Source: a bacterium (GTDB taxonomy: Bacteria > Planctomycetota > JAFGQW01). From it: a stretch of 64,000 nucleotides of DNA. Under the pieces are notes generated by a model that was not told the DNA's origin, did not search any database, and saw only the letters and a list, made by a program, of their open reading frames with translations. A program made the position numbers and the translations under genes. The stretch is taken from the NCBI GenBank assembly GCA_030426805.1, contig JAUHXU010000002.1:62001-126000 (forward strand), in the 5' to 3' direction. Shown piece after piece: positions 41,991 through 51,076 of this stretch (position 1 is its first letter; every line of letters begins with the position of its first letter).

Positions 41991-44444
41991 TCAGGGTTGC
42001 GGTTCGATCATCGTCGCCAGCGCGTTCGACGCCGAGAGTCCACCCGGTGCGCATGTGTCGGGCCATGCGAATTGTAGGTAGAAGCGTTGTCCGGCGAGTT
42101 GCGGCGCAGCAGGGATGGGGATGGGCACGGTGCATTCGCCGAGGGCATCGCTCGTCACCGGGACCCCGACGAGACCGGCGGTCGGGTCGATCCAGATTGC
42201 GGCACCGAGGACGGTGACCGGGCTCGCGAGCCTCCGTCGTGCAACAGCCAAGACCCCTGCGCTCGATTGCGGGGCCCCGATACAAGTGATCTCGAACGCG
42301 GCGCCGCCAACGCGGGGCTCCTCGGTAACTCCGGCGAGCAAGGGGCCTTTGCATCCGGCCGTCGAGTTTCCGTAGGAACTCACGTTGGACGGCAGCATCT
42401 CCAATCGTGTCACGAACGCGTCGGGGTAGAAGCTGGGCTTCGTCGTCTGGAACGCGCCTGGTGTCGTCGGGAAGTGAGCATCGGCCGCTTCGCCGACGAA
42501 CGTGATGGTGTCGGTGCCGGAGAGTGCAAGATCGAACGGCGTCGAGGGCGGAACGAGCGTGGAGTAGTCGAGTCGCGTGCCGCTCGGCGACAAGCGGGAT
42601 ACGAAAGCACCCCATGCCGCGGTCGAGGACGCGTTCGGAGTCGTCGGGAAGTTCATGCCCTGGGTAGCGCCGATCACGACCACGCGCTCGCCCTGGTCGA
42701 GCGCAACACCGGTCGGGAAGTCGGACTTGGCGGAGCCCAGGTAGGTAGAGAACTGCACATGCGAACCGTCGGCCGTCAATCGCGTGACGAAGACGTCGTC
42801 GATCGAGAACCCGGTGCCGTTGTAGGTGCGGTCGAAAGCACCCGGGGTCGTCGGGAAGTTCAGCGAGATGGTGGTCCCCGTCACGATGACGTCCCCGTTC
42901 GGTGCGACCGCCAGTGCTCTCGGCGTGTCGTGGCCGCGCCCGCCGATGAATGTCGCGTAGTCGAGGGTGCGGCCGGTCGCCGCGATTGACAGCACGAACG
43001 CGTCGTTGCCACCGGCAGGCACTGTCATGAACGCGCCCGGCGTGACTGGCAGGGCACCCGTCGTTTGGCCGATGACGACAATGCGATCGTCCGGAGCGAC
43101 CTCGACGGCGCTCGGAAACGGAGAACCGCCACCGGTGATGAACGTGGAAAACACCAGGTGGCGCGCGTCGGGTGTCAAGCGAGTGACAAATACGTCGTTC
43201 CCCGTCGGCGCCGTACTGAACACACCGGACGTCGTCGGGAAGTCCTTCGAGGTCGTCTGGCCGACGATGACGAGGTCGCCGCTCGAGAGTGCGTCGAGTC
43301 CGTTGATGTTCGTGCTGGCGCTCCCGCCGAAGTATGACGAGTAGGCGAGAGTCGATCCGTCCGCCGAGAGCCGGCTCAAGAAGCCGGCCCGAAATCCGCC
43401 GAGCATGGGTTGGCGGGCGCCCGGCGTGGTCGGGAAGTCGGTCGATTCGGTCCAGCCAGCGAGCGTCACGTTACCCTGCGGATCGACGAGCAGGCCGGAG
43501 AGGATCTCCCGGAGTCCCGTACCACCCATGAAGGTCGAGTAGACGAGGCTCGTCCCGCCTGCCGTGAAGCGGCTGACGAAGAGATGTTTGTATACGCGGT
43601 CGAATACGCCGGGAGTGGTCGGGAAGTCGCTCGATCCGGCCTGACCCGCGACGAGCACGTCGCCGCCGGCGAGCTGCTTCATCTTCGTGATCTTCTCGCC
43701 GAAAAAGCCGCCGATCAGTGTGGACCAGACGATGGTGGGGTCGACGACCAACGTGGCCTCCTCGTCGTGCCGGTCCGCCCAGAACGCGAACCGACTACGA
43801 GGGAGAATGCGAAATCCGCTGCGCACCGGCCGCGACCGGCCATCGATCTCCTCCCACGTCGTGGGGGCGTGCATGTGCAACGTGCCGACCGGTGTTTCGA
43901 TTCGCAGCGATCCACTACTCGTGATGCGAATCGACTGCGCCCCTTCGCATCGAAACACCGCGCGGTCGAGCCGTGCATGCGGGGCGAGGATCAGATCGTA
44001 CTCGACGCAGCGGCCGTGCCCTTCACGCACGCGGAAGTCGATCCCGTCCCAAACGTCGCGATACCGAACCGATGCGAATGCGCGAACACCCGTTCGCCAG
44101 TGTCGACGGTCGTTGCCGATGAAGTAGTTCCGGCTGCCCGGCAATGCCGTCTCACCCACGATCGCAGGGTTGTCGGCACCGCATTCGAACGCGATCCGAA
44201 CCATCGCGCCGCGTGGGCCTCGGGCGTCACGTCCTTGCACCTCCAATACGAGAGCGTCGGGCTCGATGCGGGTGACGGTGTTGCGGGTCCACGCGACGAA
44301 GCGAGCCACCGTGTCCCACTGGCCACGATTCTCGACGAACTCGATCGGGCTCGATCGATTCGGGGCAGCCTGCGATGCTGCGGCGATTCCGATGCATGCA
44401 ACCAACCCGGTGAGACACCCCACGATTCTCGCGCCATGCCGCAT
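41991..44444 (-). CDS. Secreted SBBP-repeat protein with shared tail
   Basis: ATG 44444 has AAGGAGG upstream. The 817-residue protein has a signal peptide, then a domain seen in front of SBBP propellers (FVENRGQWDTVARFVAW, NYFIGNDRRHWRTGVRAFAS, YRDVWDGIDFRVR; about 35-220), then about seven SBBP repeats with the hallmark DFPTTPGVF and neighbours such as DVFVTRLTPDARHLVFSTF. The tail (about 690-817) includes SSYGNSTAGCKGPLLAG, a Cys pair and LAGQRFYLQFAW, ASNALATMIEPQP, a version of the shared module that keeps the Cys. SBBP proteins form beta-propellers and are extracellular; the ligand is unknown. Confidence 0.9.
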   Translation of the reverse strand: MRHGARIVGCLTGLVACIGIAAASQAAPNRSSPIEFVENRGQWDTVARFVAWTRNTVTRIEPDALVLEVQGRDARGPRGAMVRIAFECGADNPAIVGETALPGSRNYFIGNDRRHWRTGVRAFASVRYRDVWDGIDFRVREGHGRCVEYDLILAPHARLDRAVFRCEGAQSIRITSSGSLRIETPVGTLHMHAPTTWEEIDGRSRPVRSGFRILPRSRFAFWADRHDEEATLVVDPTIVWSTLIGGFFGEKITKMKQLAGGDVLVAGQAGSSDFPTTPGVFDRVYKHLFVSRFTAGGTSLVYSTFMGGTGLREILSGLLVDPQGNVTLAGWTESTDFPTTPGARQPMLGGFRAGFLSRLSADGSTLAYSSYFGGSASTNINGLDALSSGDLVIVGQTTSKDFPTTSGVFSTAPTGNDVFVTRLTPDARHLVFSTFITGGGSPFPSAVEVAPDDRIVVIGQTTGALPVTPGAFMTVPAGGNDAFVLSIAATGRTLDYATFIGGRGHDTPRALAVAPNGDVIVTGTTISLNFPTTPGAFDRTYNGTGFSIDDVFVTRLTADGSHVQFSTYLGSAKSDFPTGVALDQGERVVVIGATQGMNFPTTPNASSTAAWGAFVSRLSPSGTRLDYSTLVPPSTPFDLALSGTDTITFVGEAADAHFPTTPGAFQTTKPSFYPDAFVTRLEMLPSNVSSYGNSTAGCKGPLLAGVTEEPRVGGAAFEITCIGAPQSSAGVLAVARRRLASPVTVLGAAIWIDPTAGLVGVPVTSDALGECTVPIPIPAAPQLAGQRFYLQFAWPDTCAPGGLSASNALATMIEPQP

Positions 44445-44680
44445 GAGCTGCCTCCTTCGCAAGACCCGGTGCGCTTCGCAATCGCGACGGCACGCAATGG
44501 TCGCGCCCGTTTTTTTCTCGACGGAAAGCCAGAGAAACTGCCGGTCGTCGCTGGTATGAGCGTCTGATCCCGACGGTATCCTAGCCCCGCAGTAGCGTCA
44601 AGCGCGCCGGAGTTGCTCGCGCGCAGTCATCGTTGCGCCGTCGGGATATGATCGAACGAGCCTTCGTGGCGAGGAAGCCA

Positions 44681-46327
44681 ATGAGCCCCCGAGCCTGCGC
44701 CCTGATTCTGATGCTCGGCGTGCCGTGCGCCGCGCAACAGCCGTTGCACGAGCGCGGCGACCCGTGTCGAGTCGTGCTTCATTCGCCGCTGTATGCCCTC
44801 TTGGACGAGCCGGTCGTCCGGCTCGCAATCGTGCTCGACAATCCCGGTAACAAGCCGGTCTCGTTCCGGGGGGCGCCGGTCGACACCGAGGGGCGCTTGC
44901 GCCCGTCCGGCGACTGGGCGCTCGAGATTCGACGATGGAGCGGGGGGAGTGGCGCGCTTGAGCGAACGCTGCATGTTGCCGGTGGCAAGCGCGACATGCT
45001 CCCGCCGGGCGGTTCGAGGCGGTGGACCTGTACGGTTCCGGTCGAAGAGCTGTTCGATCGCGGTGGCAGCTACGAGCTCGAGGTTCGAGTCGGTCAATGC
45101 AAGGACGCGGGGCACGTCGGCGTCTGTGGGCGGCAGCGGTCACCAGCCGGAATCACCATTCGGGTGGCACCGACTCGTCGTACATGGTTCACCGGGGAAG
45201 CCGTCACGGCGAGACTCACCGTGCGAACCGAAGGGCCCGGCCCGCGTGACCTTGCGACCGGTGGTGACTATCGTGGAATCGGCCGCCACGCCCGCTTCGT
45301 GTTCGCCGCAGAGAGCCTTGCGGGCCACGTGGCTGTGGATCCTGTTGGCTCGTGCGTCCACATGGGCGGCATTTCTCGACCCGCGCGCGCTACGCCAGGG
45401 CAGCCGTACGAGGACGACATCGCGATCGCGGACTATCTGCGGTTCCCCGGGCCCGGAACGTATCGAGTGCGGGCCTACGTGGATGTGTTGACGTTCGGCA
45501 GTCGCGAGTCATCCAACCTGTTTGATTACGTGCCCGCCGGGGTGTTTGACGTGGACCTCCGGCTTCCGACTGCCGAGGAGGCGACGGCGCGGGTCGATGA
45601 ACTCGCCCGGAAGGGAAGACGCAGGGTTGGCCTCGTCGATCTCGCCGATCTTCGTCACCCGGTCTACCTCGCGCCGATCCTCGCGCGCCTTGCCGCGGCG
45701 AAGCAGCGCGAGGAGATCGAGTGTCTTCTCGACGGATTGGGGGCGATCCCGACTGTCCCGGCGACACGCGCGCTGTTGCGCTTGGCCGATGATGAACGGG
45801 CGATTGTTCGGCAGAGCGCATGGCGGAATCTCGCGTGGCGGCTGCCGAGACTCATCGACTCGCGTGTGGTGGTCGGGAGCACGCCACGAAGTCAGGTGGG
45901 GCCGTTCTGGGAGCCCCTTTCTTTCGTGCCGGAACTGGTCGCGCCGTTGCGGGCGTCAATGCTTCGCGCGCTCGCGAAGGAGAACGCCGCGGCGCTCTAC
46001 TACGTGGCCGAGGTCGTCAGGGCAACGGGCAACGGCGGATTCGCCGAGCCTGTCGCCGCTGCCGCAGCTCGCATTGCGCCGGAGCCGCCGAGCTCGGAGA
46101 CGGTGCAGCGGGCCGTTTCTGCGCTCGCCGGAGCTGCGGGCGTACTCCGTGGTTCGCCCGTCGCCGCGTCGCGTGACTCGAGCTTCGGACGCCTCTGCGT
46201 CTGGGTCGGCATGCTACCGGGCGGGTTCGCCACCGGCATCGACTGGGAGTTGCTGGTGAGCGGTGACGCTCAGACCCTGTCCCGCGCGCGCGAGCTCCCG
46301 GCGGAGTTTGCGAAGTGGCCGAAGTGA
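44681..46327 (+). CDS. Large secreted protein with HEAT-like C-terminal half
   Basis: ATG 44681 follows GAGGAAG, and a signal peptide (PRACALILMLGVPCAAQ) follows. The 548-residue protein has two beta-sandwich-like segments (about 25-165 and 166-300) with LRLAIVLDNPGNKPVSFRG-type blocks (VRLAIVLDNPGNKPVSFRG) and SYELEVRVGQCKDAGH. The C-terminal part (310-500) is helical with HEAT-like periodicity (HPVYLAPILARLAAAKQRE, ATRALLRLADDERAIVRQSA). No family was firmly recognised. It is divergent from the SBBP gene. Confidence 0.82.
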   Translation: MSPRACALILMLGVPCAAQQPLHERGDPCRVVLHSPLYALLDEPVVRLAIVLDNPGNKPVSFRGAPVDTEGRLRPSGDWALEIRRWSGGSGALERTLHVAGGKRDMLPPGGSRRWTCTVPVEELFDRGGSYELEVRVGQCKDAGHVGVCGRQRSPAGITIRVAPTRRTWFTGEAVTARLTVRTEGPGPRDLATGGDYRGIGRHARFVFAAESLAGHVAVDPVGSCVHMGGISRPARATPGQPYEDDIAIADYLRFPGPGTYRVRAYVDVLTFGSRESSNLFDYVPAGVFDVDLRLPTAEEATARVDELARKGRRRVGLVDLADLRHPVYLAPILARLAAAKQREEIECLLDGLGAIPTVPATRALLRLADDERAIVRQSAWRNLAWRLPRLIDSRVVVGSTPRSQVGPFWEPLSFVPELVAPLRASMLRALAKENAAALYYVAEVVRATGNGGFAEPVAAAAARIAPEPPSSETVQRAVSALAGAAGVLRGSPVAASRDSSFGRLCVWVGMLPGGFATGIDWELLVSGDAQTLSRARELPAEFAKWPK

Positions 46328-46340
46328 GGCTGATCGACGA

Positions 46341-46997
46341 CTACGCGATCGAGGCGCCGACGAACTTCGTGATCCACAGTGCGAGCAAGACACTGCCGAA
46401 GAGGACGACGGCCAGCTGGCGCAGGTCCTTCTTCCAAGATCGCGCGCCCCTCGACGCCGTGAAGAGAACGATCAGTGCCGCGATTGCGGCGATGACGGCC
46501 GCTCCGGTCACCGGTCTGCCGTAGTCGAAGTGTTCCACGGACTGGCGGAGCGTCAGCGGAGGAACCTGCAACGTCCAGGTTCGTTCCGTGAAGCCGAGCG
46601 GCATCGGGGTCTTCTCGACGTAGCGAACATCTCCGTCGAGCCCGACGCCACCCTCACGTTGATCCCGGCCAAGCGAGCGAAGCACGAACCCCGCCTCGTA
46701 CCGTCGATACTCGAATTGCCGGCCCCATTGGTCACGGAGCTTCGCTTTCCCACCGATCACGGCGAGCGAGGCCGGATACTGCCCCTGGCGTTCGTGGAAG
46801 TCGGCGAGGGCTCGGCCGACGCCGAGAATGGTGGATCGCGTTTCCGATCGAGTGGATTCGTATTGCCGCAGCTCAGCCCAAGCGACCACGAGCGTCGCGA
46901 CGAACACCAAAACGGCTGCGGCGGTCGCCATCAGCGCCGATCGCCAGGTGGGCATCCGGAACGGCCACTTGGGCCGTTGAGAGCGTCGTTCCTGCAT
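46341..46997 (-). CDS. Pseudopilin-like (GspG-type) membrane protein
   Basis: The 218-residue protein has a membrane helix (about 23-44) followed by a helix and a small domain resembling type II secretion pseudopilin G: STRSETRSTILGVGRALADF, FHERQGQYPASLAVIGG and LRDQWGRQFEYRRYEAG. Two more hydrophobic helices near the C-terminus (about 160-180 and 195-213) are not part of that family and suggest a fused membrane anchor. No other secretion gene is nearby. The start is uncertain because its ribosome binding site is weak. Confidence 0.7.
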   Translation of the reverse strand: MQERRSQRPKWPFRMPTWRSALMATAAAVLVFVATLVVAWAELRQYESTRSETRSTILGVGRALADFHERQGQYPASLAVIGGKAKLRDQWGRQFEYRRYEAGFVLRSLGRDQREGGVGLDGDVRYVEKTPMPLGFTERTWTLQVPPLTLRQSVEHFDYGRPVTGAAVIAAIAALIVLFTASRGARSWKKDLRQLAVVLFGSVLLALWITKFVGASIA

Positions 46998-47040
46998 GTG
47001 ATTACCGAGCCTGTCACGTTCAGATCGTTCACTACGCGGC

Positions 47041-47372
47041 TCAGTCGTAGCCGCACGACTCAATGACGCCGTTCTCGTTCACGTGGAACAGCACGTGCTG
47101 CGGCCGGTCCGGAGCAACGTGCCCGGAATACCCACCGGAGACCGCGGCACCGACCAGCCAGAGAACGGGAATCGCATCGTGGGGGCCGCAGGGGATGCGG
47201 TAACAGAGTAGCTCCCCTTCCTCGTGCGGAGTCGTTTCGGTAGGCTCGCCGTAGCGCGCCAAGAGCGCCCATTTCGTCTGTCCCACCCACAGGTCGAGCG
47301 ACTCGGCGCGGGCAGGCGACGACTTGCACGCCGTCTGGCTGCCAGTGTCATGAGTAGGATCATGCGCATCAT
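47041..47372 (-). pseudogene. Frameshifted BamE/SmpA-like small lipoprotein
   Basis: One frame from a double ATG at 47372 encodes a signal-like start (MMRMILLMTLAA) after a GGAG site. Within about 40 bases the coherent protein switches to another frame, which reads TACKSSPARAESLDLWVGQT and then KWALLARYGEPTETTPHEEG to the stop at 47041. The segment VGQTKWALLARYGEP resembles the start of the BamE/SmpA fold, and AC before KSSP could be a lipobox Cys. A one-base difference would restore one lipoprotein. It may be a real disruption or an assembly error. Confidence 0.5.
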
Positions 47373-47441
47373 CCGTCGTCTCCGGCCGGCCGCGTTAGCC
47401 CACCCATCCTACTCGCCGCTGCGCGAGGGCGTCACGGTGCG

Positions 47442-48260
47442 TCAACCGTCCCGTCCTTGGCGAAGTGTGTCGTGCCGCTCCTTGAGACGCGGCAAGACGT
47501 GCCGGAAGTTGAAGACCAGGTCGTCCACCGAGCCGACGGATCGCGGGAAGCAAACGCCGTAGACGCCCCAGCGTTCGCCATCCGGCGGGAGGATCTCGTA
47601 GAACTCCGGCGTGTCCGTCGCCCACGCGATGCCGGCGCGTGAGCCGTCGGGCGCCACGACGAAGCCATCGCCCTCGCTTTGGGGTTCATCGCACTCGTAT
47701 TCGGAAATGGCGCCATACGTCCAACCGTCGGTCGTCGTCTCGTGCACGAGCGGGAAGCCGTGGTAGGCCGGTGCTCCTGGCGGTCGCGACAGGAAGGCCG
47801 GTTGCGATGGGTCGTCCGATACGGCGTCGGTATCGAGGCGAATCGGGCGGCTCTTGCGCACGAGTGGTTCCTCGCGATCCGAGCGCCCCGTGGGCGGTTC
47901 GTGTCGTATCGACGACGGCGGGGCGTCCGGGTAGGTCATCGTCCATCGCTTCGCCACGACAGCGTGGGCGAGGTCCCGCACCCTCACGGGTATCCGTTCG
48001 CGCTGCCATCGCCACCACGAGGGGAGGAGCAGGGCGAGTGGGTTGAATCCGGCTTCCGGTCCGAAGTGGCGGTCCCAGCGAATGTCCGAGAAGTCGACGC
48101 CGAAGCGGTCGGCCAGCGATTCGAATATCTCGACCGCGTCGTTGCCGTCGATGCCGAGGTCGGCGAGCAGATCCGTGCTCGGCGTGACCCGCGATGGATC
48201 GTCGCCGTGAAGCTCGTGCAAGACCGCCATGACATGCCGCTCGGCTTCAGTGACGTTCAC
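47442..48260 (-). CDS. DUF1493 (acyl-carrier-like) domain protein with novel C-terminal half
   Basis: The GTG at 48260 gives a 272-residue protein. Residues 5-115 match DUF1493: ERHVMAVLHELHGDDPSRV, TDLLADLGIDGNDAVEIFES, RFGVDFSDIRWDRHFGPE and RIPVRVRDLAHAVVAKRW. DUF1493 resembles acyl carrier proteins but lacks the Ser for the phosphopantetheine arm; here the place reads DGNDAV. The C-terminal 150 residues (DGWTYGAISEYECDE, GDGFVVAPDGSRAGIAWATD, DLVFNFRHVLPRLKERHD) recall immunity-type proteins but are not assigned. It follows the small membrane protein at 48271 by ten bases. Confidence 0.75.
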   Translation of the reverse strand: MNVTEAERHVMAVLHELHGDDPSRVTPSTDLLADLGIDGNDAVEIFESLADRFGVDFSDIRWDRHFGPEAGFNPLALLLPSWWRWQRERIPVRVRDLAHAVVAKRWTMTYPDAPPSSIRHEPPTGRSDREEPLVRKSRPIRLDTDAVSDDPSQPAFLSRPPGAPAYHGFPLVHETTTDGWTYGAISEYECDEPQSEGDGFVVAPDGSRAGIAWATDTPEFYEILPPDGERWGVYGVCFPRSVGSVDDLVFNFRHVLPRLKERHDTLRQGRDG

Positions 48261-48270
48261 GGGTTGGATC

Positions 48271-48492
48271 TCACCCGCCACTACGCGAAGGCGCGCGTTC
48301 TGTCCTGGACGCTCGCGCTCGATAGAGGAGCCAGCCGCCAAGCGCGAGTTGAGCGACGTGCAGCACGATGCCGACGACGATGGATGACGAGTCATTCTCT
48401 TGCAGTGCAAGGACTGCAACGACGGGCAAGCCGGCGAGGCCGCCGATGAGCAACACGCCGCCGATGACGCGCTGTAGGGTGAACGGACTCAT
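48271..48492 (-). CDS. Two-helix small membrane protein
   Basis: The 73-residue protein has an AGGAT site, two hydrophobic helices (about 8-28 and 37-57; VIGGVLLIGGLAGLPVVAVL, IVVGIVLHVAQLALGGWLL) and a short basic tail. It lies ten bases before the DUF1493 gene on the same strand, so the two are likely co-expressed. No family was recognised. Confidence 0.7.
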   Translation of the reverse strand: MSPFTLQRVIGGVLLIGGLAGLPVVAVLALQENDSSSIVVGIVLHVAQLALGGWLLYRARASRTERAPSRSGG

Positions 48493-48673
48493 GCATCAAT
48501 CCTACCCGCTGCCGCTCGAAGACGGCAAGGTCGCGGGATACTTCGCCGGCGCGGTTCGTCGATGGACGTGGTAGTTTCCGGTGGCCGTTGCCGCTCACGG
48601 CGGGCCCGGTTCGTCGGCCGGACCGGCGGTGGGTCGAGACGTGTTCGATGTCGAGCGGGGGAGAGAAAATCGC

Positions 48674-48886
48674 GTGGATGCCGCCGCCGTCGAGACCCTC
48701 TACAGTGTTTCGTTGTCGTCGATAGCCGTCGGCGTCGGCATGATGTTGGTCTGCCTTGCCGCCGGCTTTGTCCGCCGTCGGTTCGATGGGTGGTTGCGGA
48801 GCATGTATGTGTTCGGGTTCGGCGTTGCCGTGACTTCGTGCGTCTTTCTCCTCGTTCTCTTCGGGATCGGAATGCGCCAGTTGTGA
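48674..48886 (+). CDS. Small membrane protein
   Basis: A GTG at 48674 with GGGGGAG upstream gives 70 residues with two hydrophobic helices (SLSSIAVGVGMMLVCLAAGF and VFGFGVAVTSCVFLLVLFGI). A longer in-frame start at 48581 would add a hydrophilic stretch without a ribosome binding site. Function unknown. Confidence 0.6.
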   Translation: MDAAAVETLYSVSLSSIAVGVGMMLVCLAAGFVRRRFDGWLRSMYVFGFGVAVTSCVFLLVLFGIGMRQL

Positions 48887-48998
48887 ACCGGGCAACTCGC
48901 CGCCGCGCGCGGGCGGCGAAGCGACTCCTGCCGCATCGTAGCGTCAGCGCAGCGCCGACACCTTTCCGTCCTTGTCACGCACGGAAATGCGAGGAAGC

Positions 48999-49262
48999 TC
49001 AGACGCGATTGTGCCAGCCGCGACGCTTCCACGCAGACGCGATCGCCAAGACGACGACTGCGGCCAGCAACGGGATTTCGATCCACGATCCACCGAACGA
49101 CGATGGCAAGCAGACGTAGAGGATGAACCACGCAGCCGCGACACACCAGAGGACCGCATCGAGTCGCGTCGGCGGGTCGTAGGCGACGATGCCCTCGGAC
49201 GAATCCGGTGCGGCCGATCTCGCGGATCGCGATCTGTGCGCGGAAGAAGGGACCTTCGTCAT
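48999..49262 (-). CDS. Small membrane protein
   Basis: The 87-residue protein has a polar N-terminus and two hydrophobic helices (AVLWCVAAAWFILYVCL and IPLLAAVVVLAIASAW) with a short basic tail. It lies 21 bp after the beta-helix gene at 49284 on the same strand. The ribosome binding site is weak, so the start is uncertain. No family was recognised. Confidence 0.6.
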   Translation of the reverse strand: MTKVPSSAHRSRSARSAAPDSSEGIVAYDPPTRLDAVLWCVAAAWFILYVCLPSSFGGSWIEIPLLAAVVVLAIASAWKRRGWHNRV

Positions 49263-49283
49263 GATGGCCGACGAGCCATGTCG

Positions 49284-50915
49284 CTAGCCCGGCAGGACAG
49301 TCGCGGTTGACGTACTGCTGACGCTTCGGAGCGCGAAGGGTGCGAGTTCAAAGGTCACGAAGGCCGTTCGCAGGCGCAGCCCGACCAGTCCGCGCACGAG
49401 CGGCAGGCTCACCGTTGTCTGCGCCGCGCCGGTCGCATCGAGCCGACCGCTGTAGTTCGTGAAGATCGTCGGCACCAGCTCGTTCACGCTCAGGAAGAAC
49501 ACGGGGTCGACGCCGAGGCCCAGCGTCATGCCCCCGGGCAGCCCGGTGCGCCCGCCCGTGAAACTGCTGACACACGCGTAGCGCGAGCCGGGGTCGCTCG
49601 GCGACGCCAGGTCGTATCCCGTCGTCAGGCCTGGGACCAACGCGCCATTCGCGCGGATCGTGACGCGGTACTCGTGCGCACCGATGTCGACGGCCGGACC
49701 ACGGGGGTTGCCGAAGTAGTCGTCGGCGACCGTTGCGGTCGACGGGAACGAGATCCACGGTCCCTCGATGTAGTTCGTCGTGCCGCGGTCGATCAGCGGC
49801 GAGGTGTTCAAGAGTCGCAGGTCGATCGGCTGGTTCACGCTCACGAGATCCGGTTCGACCTCGATGCTGTTCTGGTCATAGGACGCTCCGCCGCCCGATT
49901 GGATCAACGTGCTCGCGTTGCTCGAGAGGTAGGCATTCCACGCCGCCAGGTTCCCCCGGAACGTTCCGCGCTCGGTCCGAATGGACTGCCCCTCGAGGGC
50001 AATCGGCGCGTAGATGCAGTTGTAGTCGGAATCGAACTGATCGAGCATGCCAAGCGACGTCTGGCCGTAGACGATTGCCGGTCCGATGCCGAGGTTCGCG
50101 ATGATGTTGTTTCGCCACGAACAGGCGCGTGACCAACCGCAGCAGCCACCCATGTGCACGGCTTCCAAATTGGAGTTCACGACGATCGTGTTGTGCCAGA
50201 ACATGGTGCCGTACGAACTCAGGTTCATATAGACCCCGCGCCCGCCCACCGGACGGCAGTTGTGAATCAGGCAGTTCCGAAAGACGTTGTCCGCATCGTT
50301 CTCGTTTTGTGGCTCGACGAGCCGTGTCGCCACGCCCGCGCCGTCGAACTCGCACGCCTCGAACACGCAGTCGCGGATCGCCTCCGAGTGAAACGTCTTC
50401 GTGCCACCACGGAAAACGCAGTTGACGCAGGTCATGCGCTCGCACCCGTCCAGGAACACGGCGATGTCGCTGCTCGAGGCGCCAGGCGTCGTCACGTGAA
50501 CGCGCACGAGCGAGTGGTCGTTGCCCTCGATGTACAGGCCGGTCGGCGCAGTGCCGGTAACATGCACATCGGAGATTCGAATCCACCGCGCACCCGGCCG
50601 GATCGTCAACGCGACGGAACCGGTGGACTCGATCGTCGCGGTCCCGCCGGTGCCGGCGAAGCTCACGGTGTTGCCCGCCGAGGCCCCTGCTACCGCGGGG
50701 ATGACCACCGACTCGCGAAACAGCACCGGTGCAACCGCGAATGCAACCGGACCCGTGATGCCCGCGCCGAGTGCCGCAGTCGCAGCGTCGAACGTCGTGA
50801 AGTTCCGGCTGCCGGCACCGGCCGGATCGATCGTGTATGCGCCGTTGAGTTGCGCGGTTGCGGCCACCGGGGTCGCGAGGAGTGCGGTGGCGAGTAGAAG
50901 AGCCTTCGAGCCCAT
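49284..50915 (-). CDS. Secreted beta-helix protein with shared tail (paralogue of 37649)
   Basis: ATG 50915 has GGGAGG upstream and a signal peptide (ALLLATALLATPVAATAQ). The 543-residue protein has the same order as the product of 37649: NFTTFDAATAALGAGITGPV, NTVSFAGTGGTATIESTG, RISDVHVTGTAPTGLYIEG, MTCVNCVFRGG, FRNCLIHNCRPVGG, FWHNTIVVNSN, SPLIDRGTTNY, AVDIGAHEY. The tail is SGRLDATGAAQTTVSLP and GLRLRTAFVTFELAP. The two proteins look like an old duplication. No catalytic residues were recognised. Confidence 0.9.
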   Translation of the reverse strand: MGSKALLLATALLATPVAATAQLNGAYTIDPAGAGSRNFTTFDAATAALGAGITGPVAFAVAPVLFRESVVIPAVAGASAGNTVSFAGTGGTATIESTGSVALTIRPGARWIRISDVHVTGTAPTGLYIEGNDHSLVRVHVTTPGASSSDIAVFLDGCERMTCVNCVFRGGTKTFHSEAIRDCVFEACEFDGAGVATRLVEPQNENDADNVFRNCLIHNCRPVGGRGVYMNLSSYGTMFWHNTIVVNSNLEAVHMGGCCGWSRACSWRNNIIANLGIGPAIVYGQTSLGMLDQFDSDYNCIYAPIALEGQSIRTERGTFRGNLAAWNAYLSSNASTLIQSGGGASYDQNSIEVEPDLVSVNQPIDLRLLNTSPLIDRGTTNYIEGPWISFPSTATVADDYFGNPRGPAVDIGAHEYRVTIRANGALVPGLTTGYDLASPSDPGSRYACVSSFTGGRTGLPGGMTLGLGVDPVFFLSVNELVPTIFTNYSGRLDATGAAQTTVSLPLVRGLVGLRLRTAFVTFELAPFALRSVSSTSTATVLPG

Positions 50916-51076
50916 GACAACCTCCCTGACGTTCTCGTGGCGCGTGCGTGGCCGGTTGCGGCCAGCCACCCCTGTTTCTACCACGATTCAGCGGTGCTGC
51001 GGAGGTTTGATCGCGGCGGGGTGGGAGAGAACCGGGGTCCTCGCACTGGGCGAAGGACCCCGATTGGCGAAGCGGC

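Noticed and set aside
46990..47000. GCATGTGATT as a third copy of the 84-bp leader element
   Set aside because: Only ten bases agree and the rest of the element is absent.
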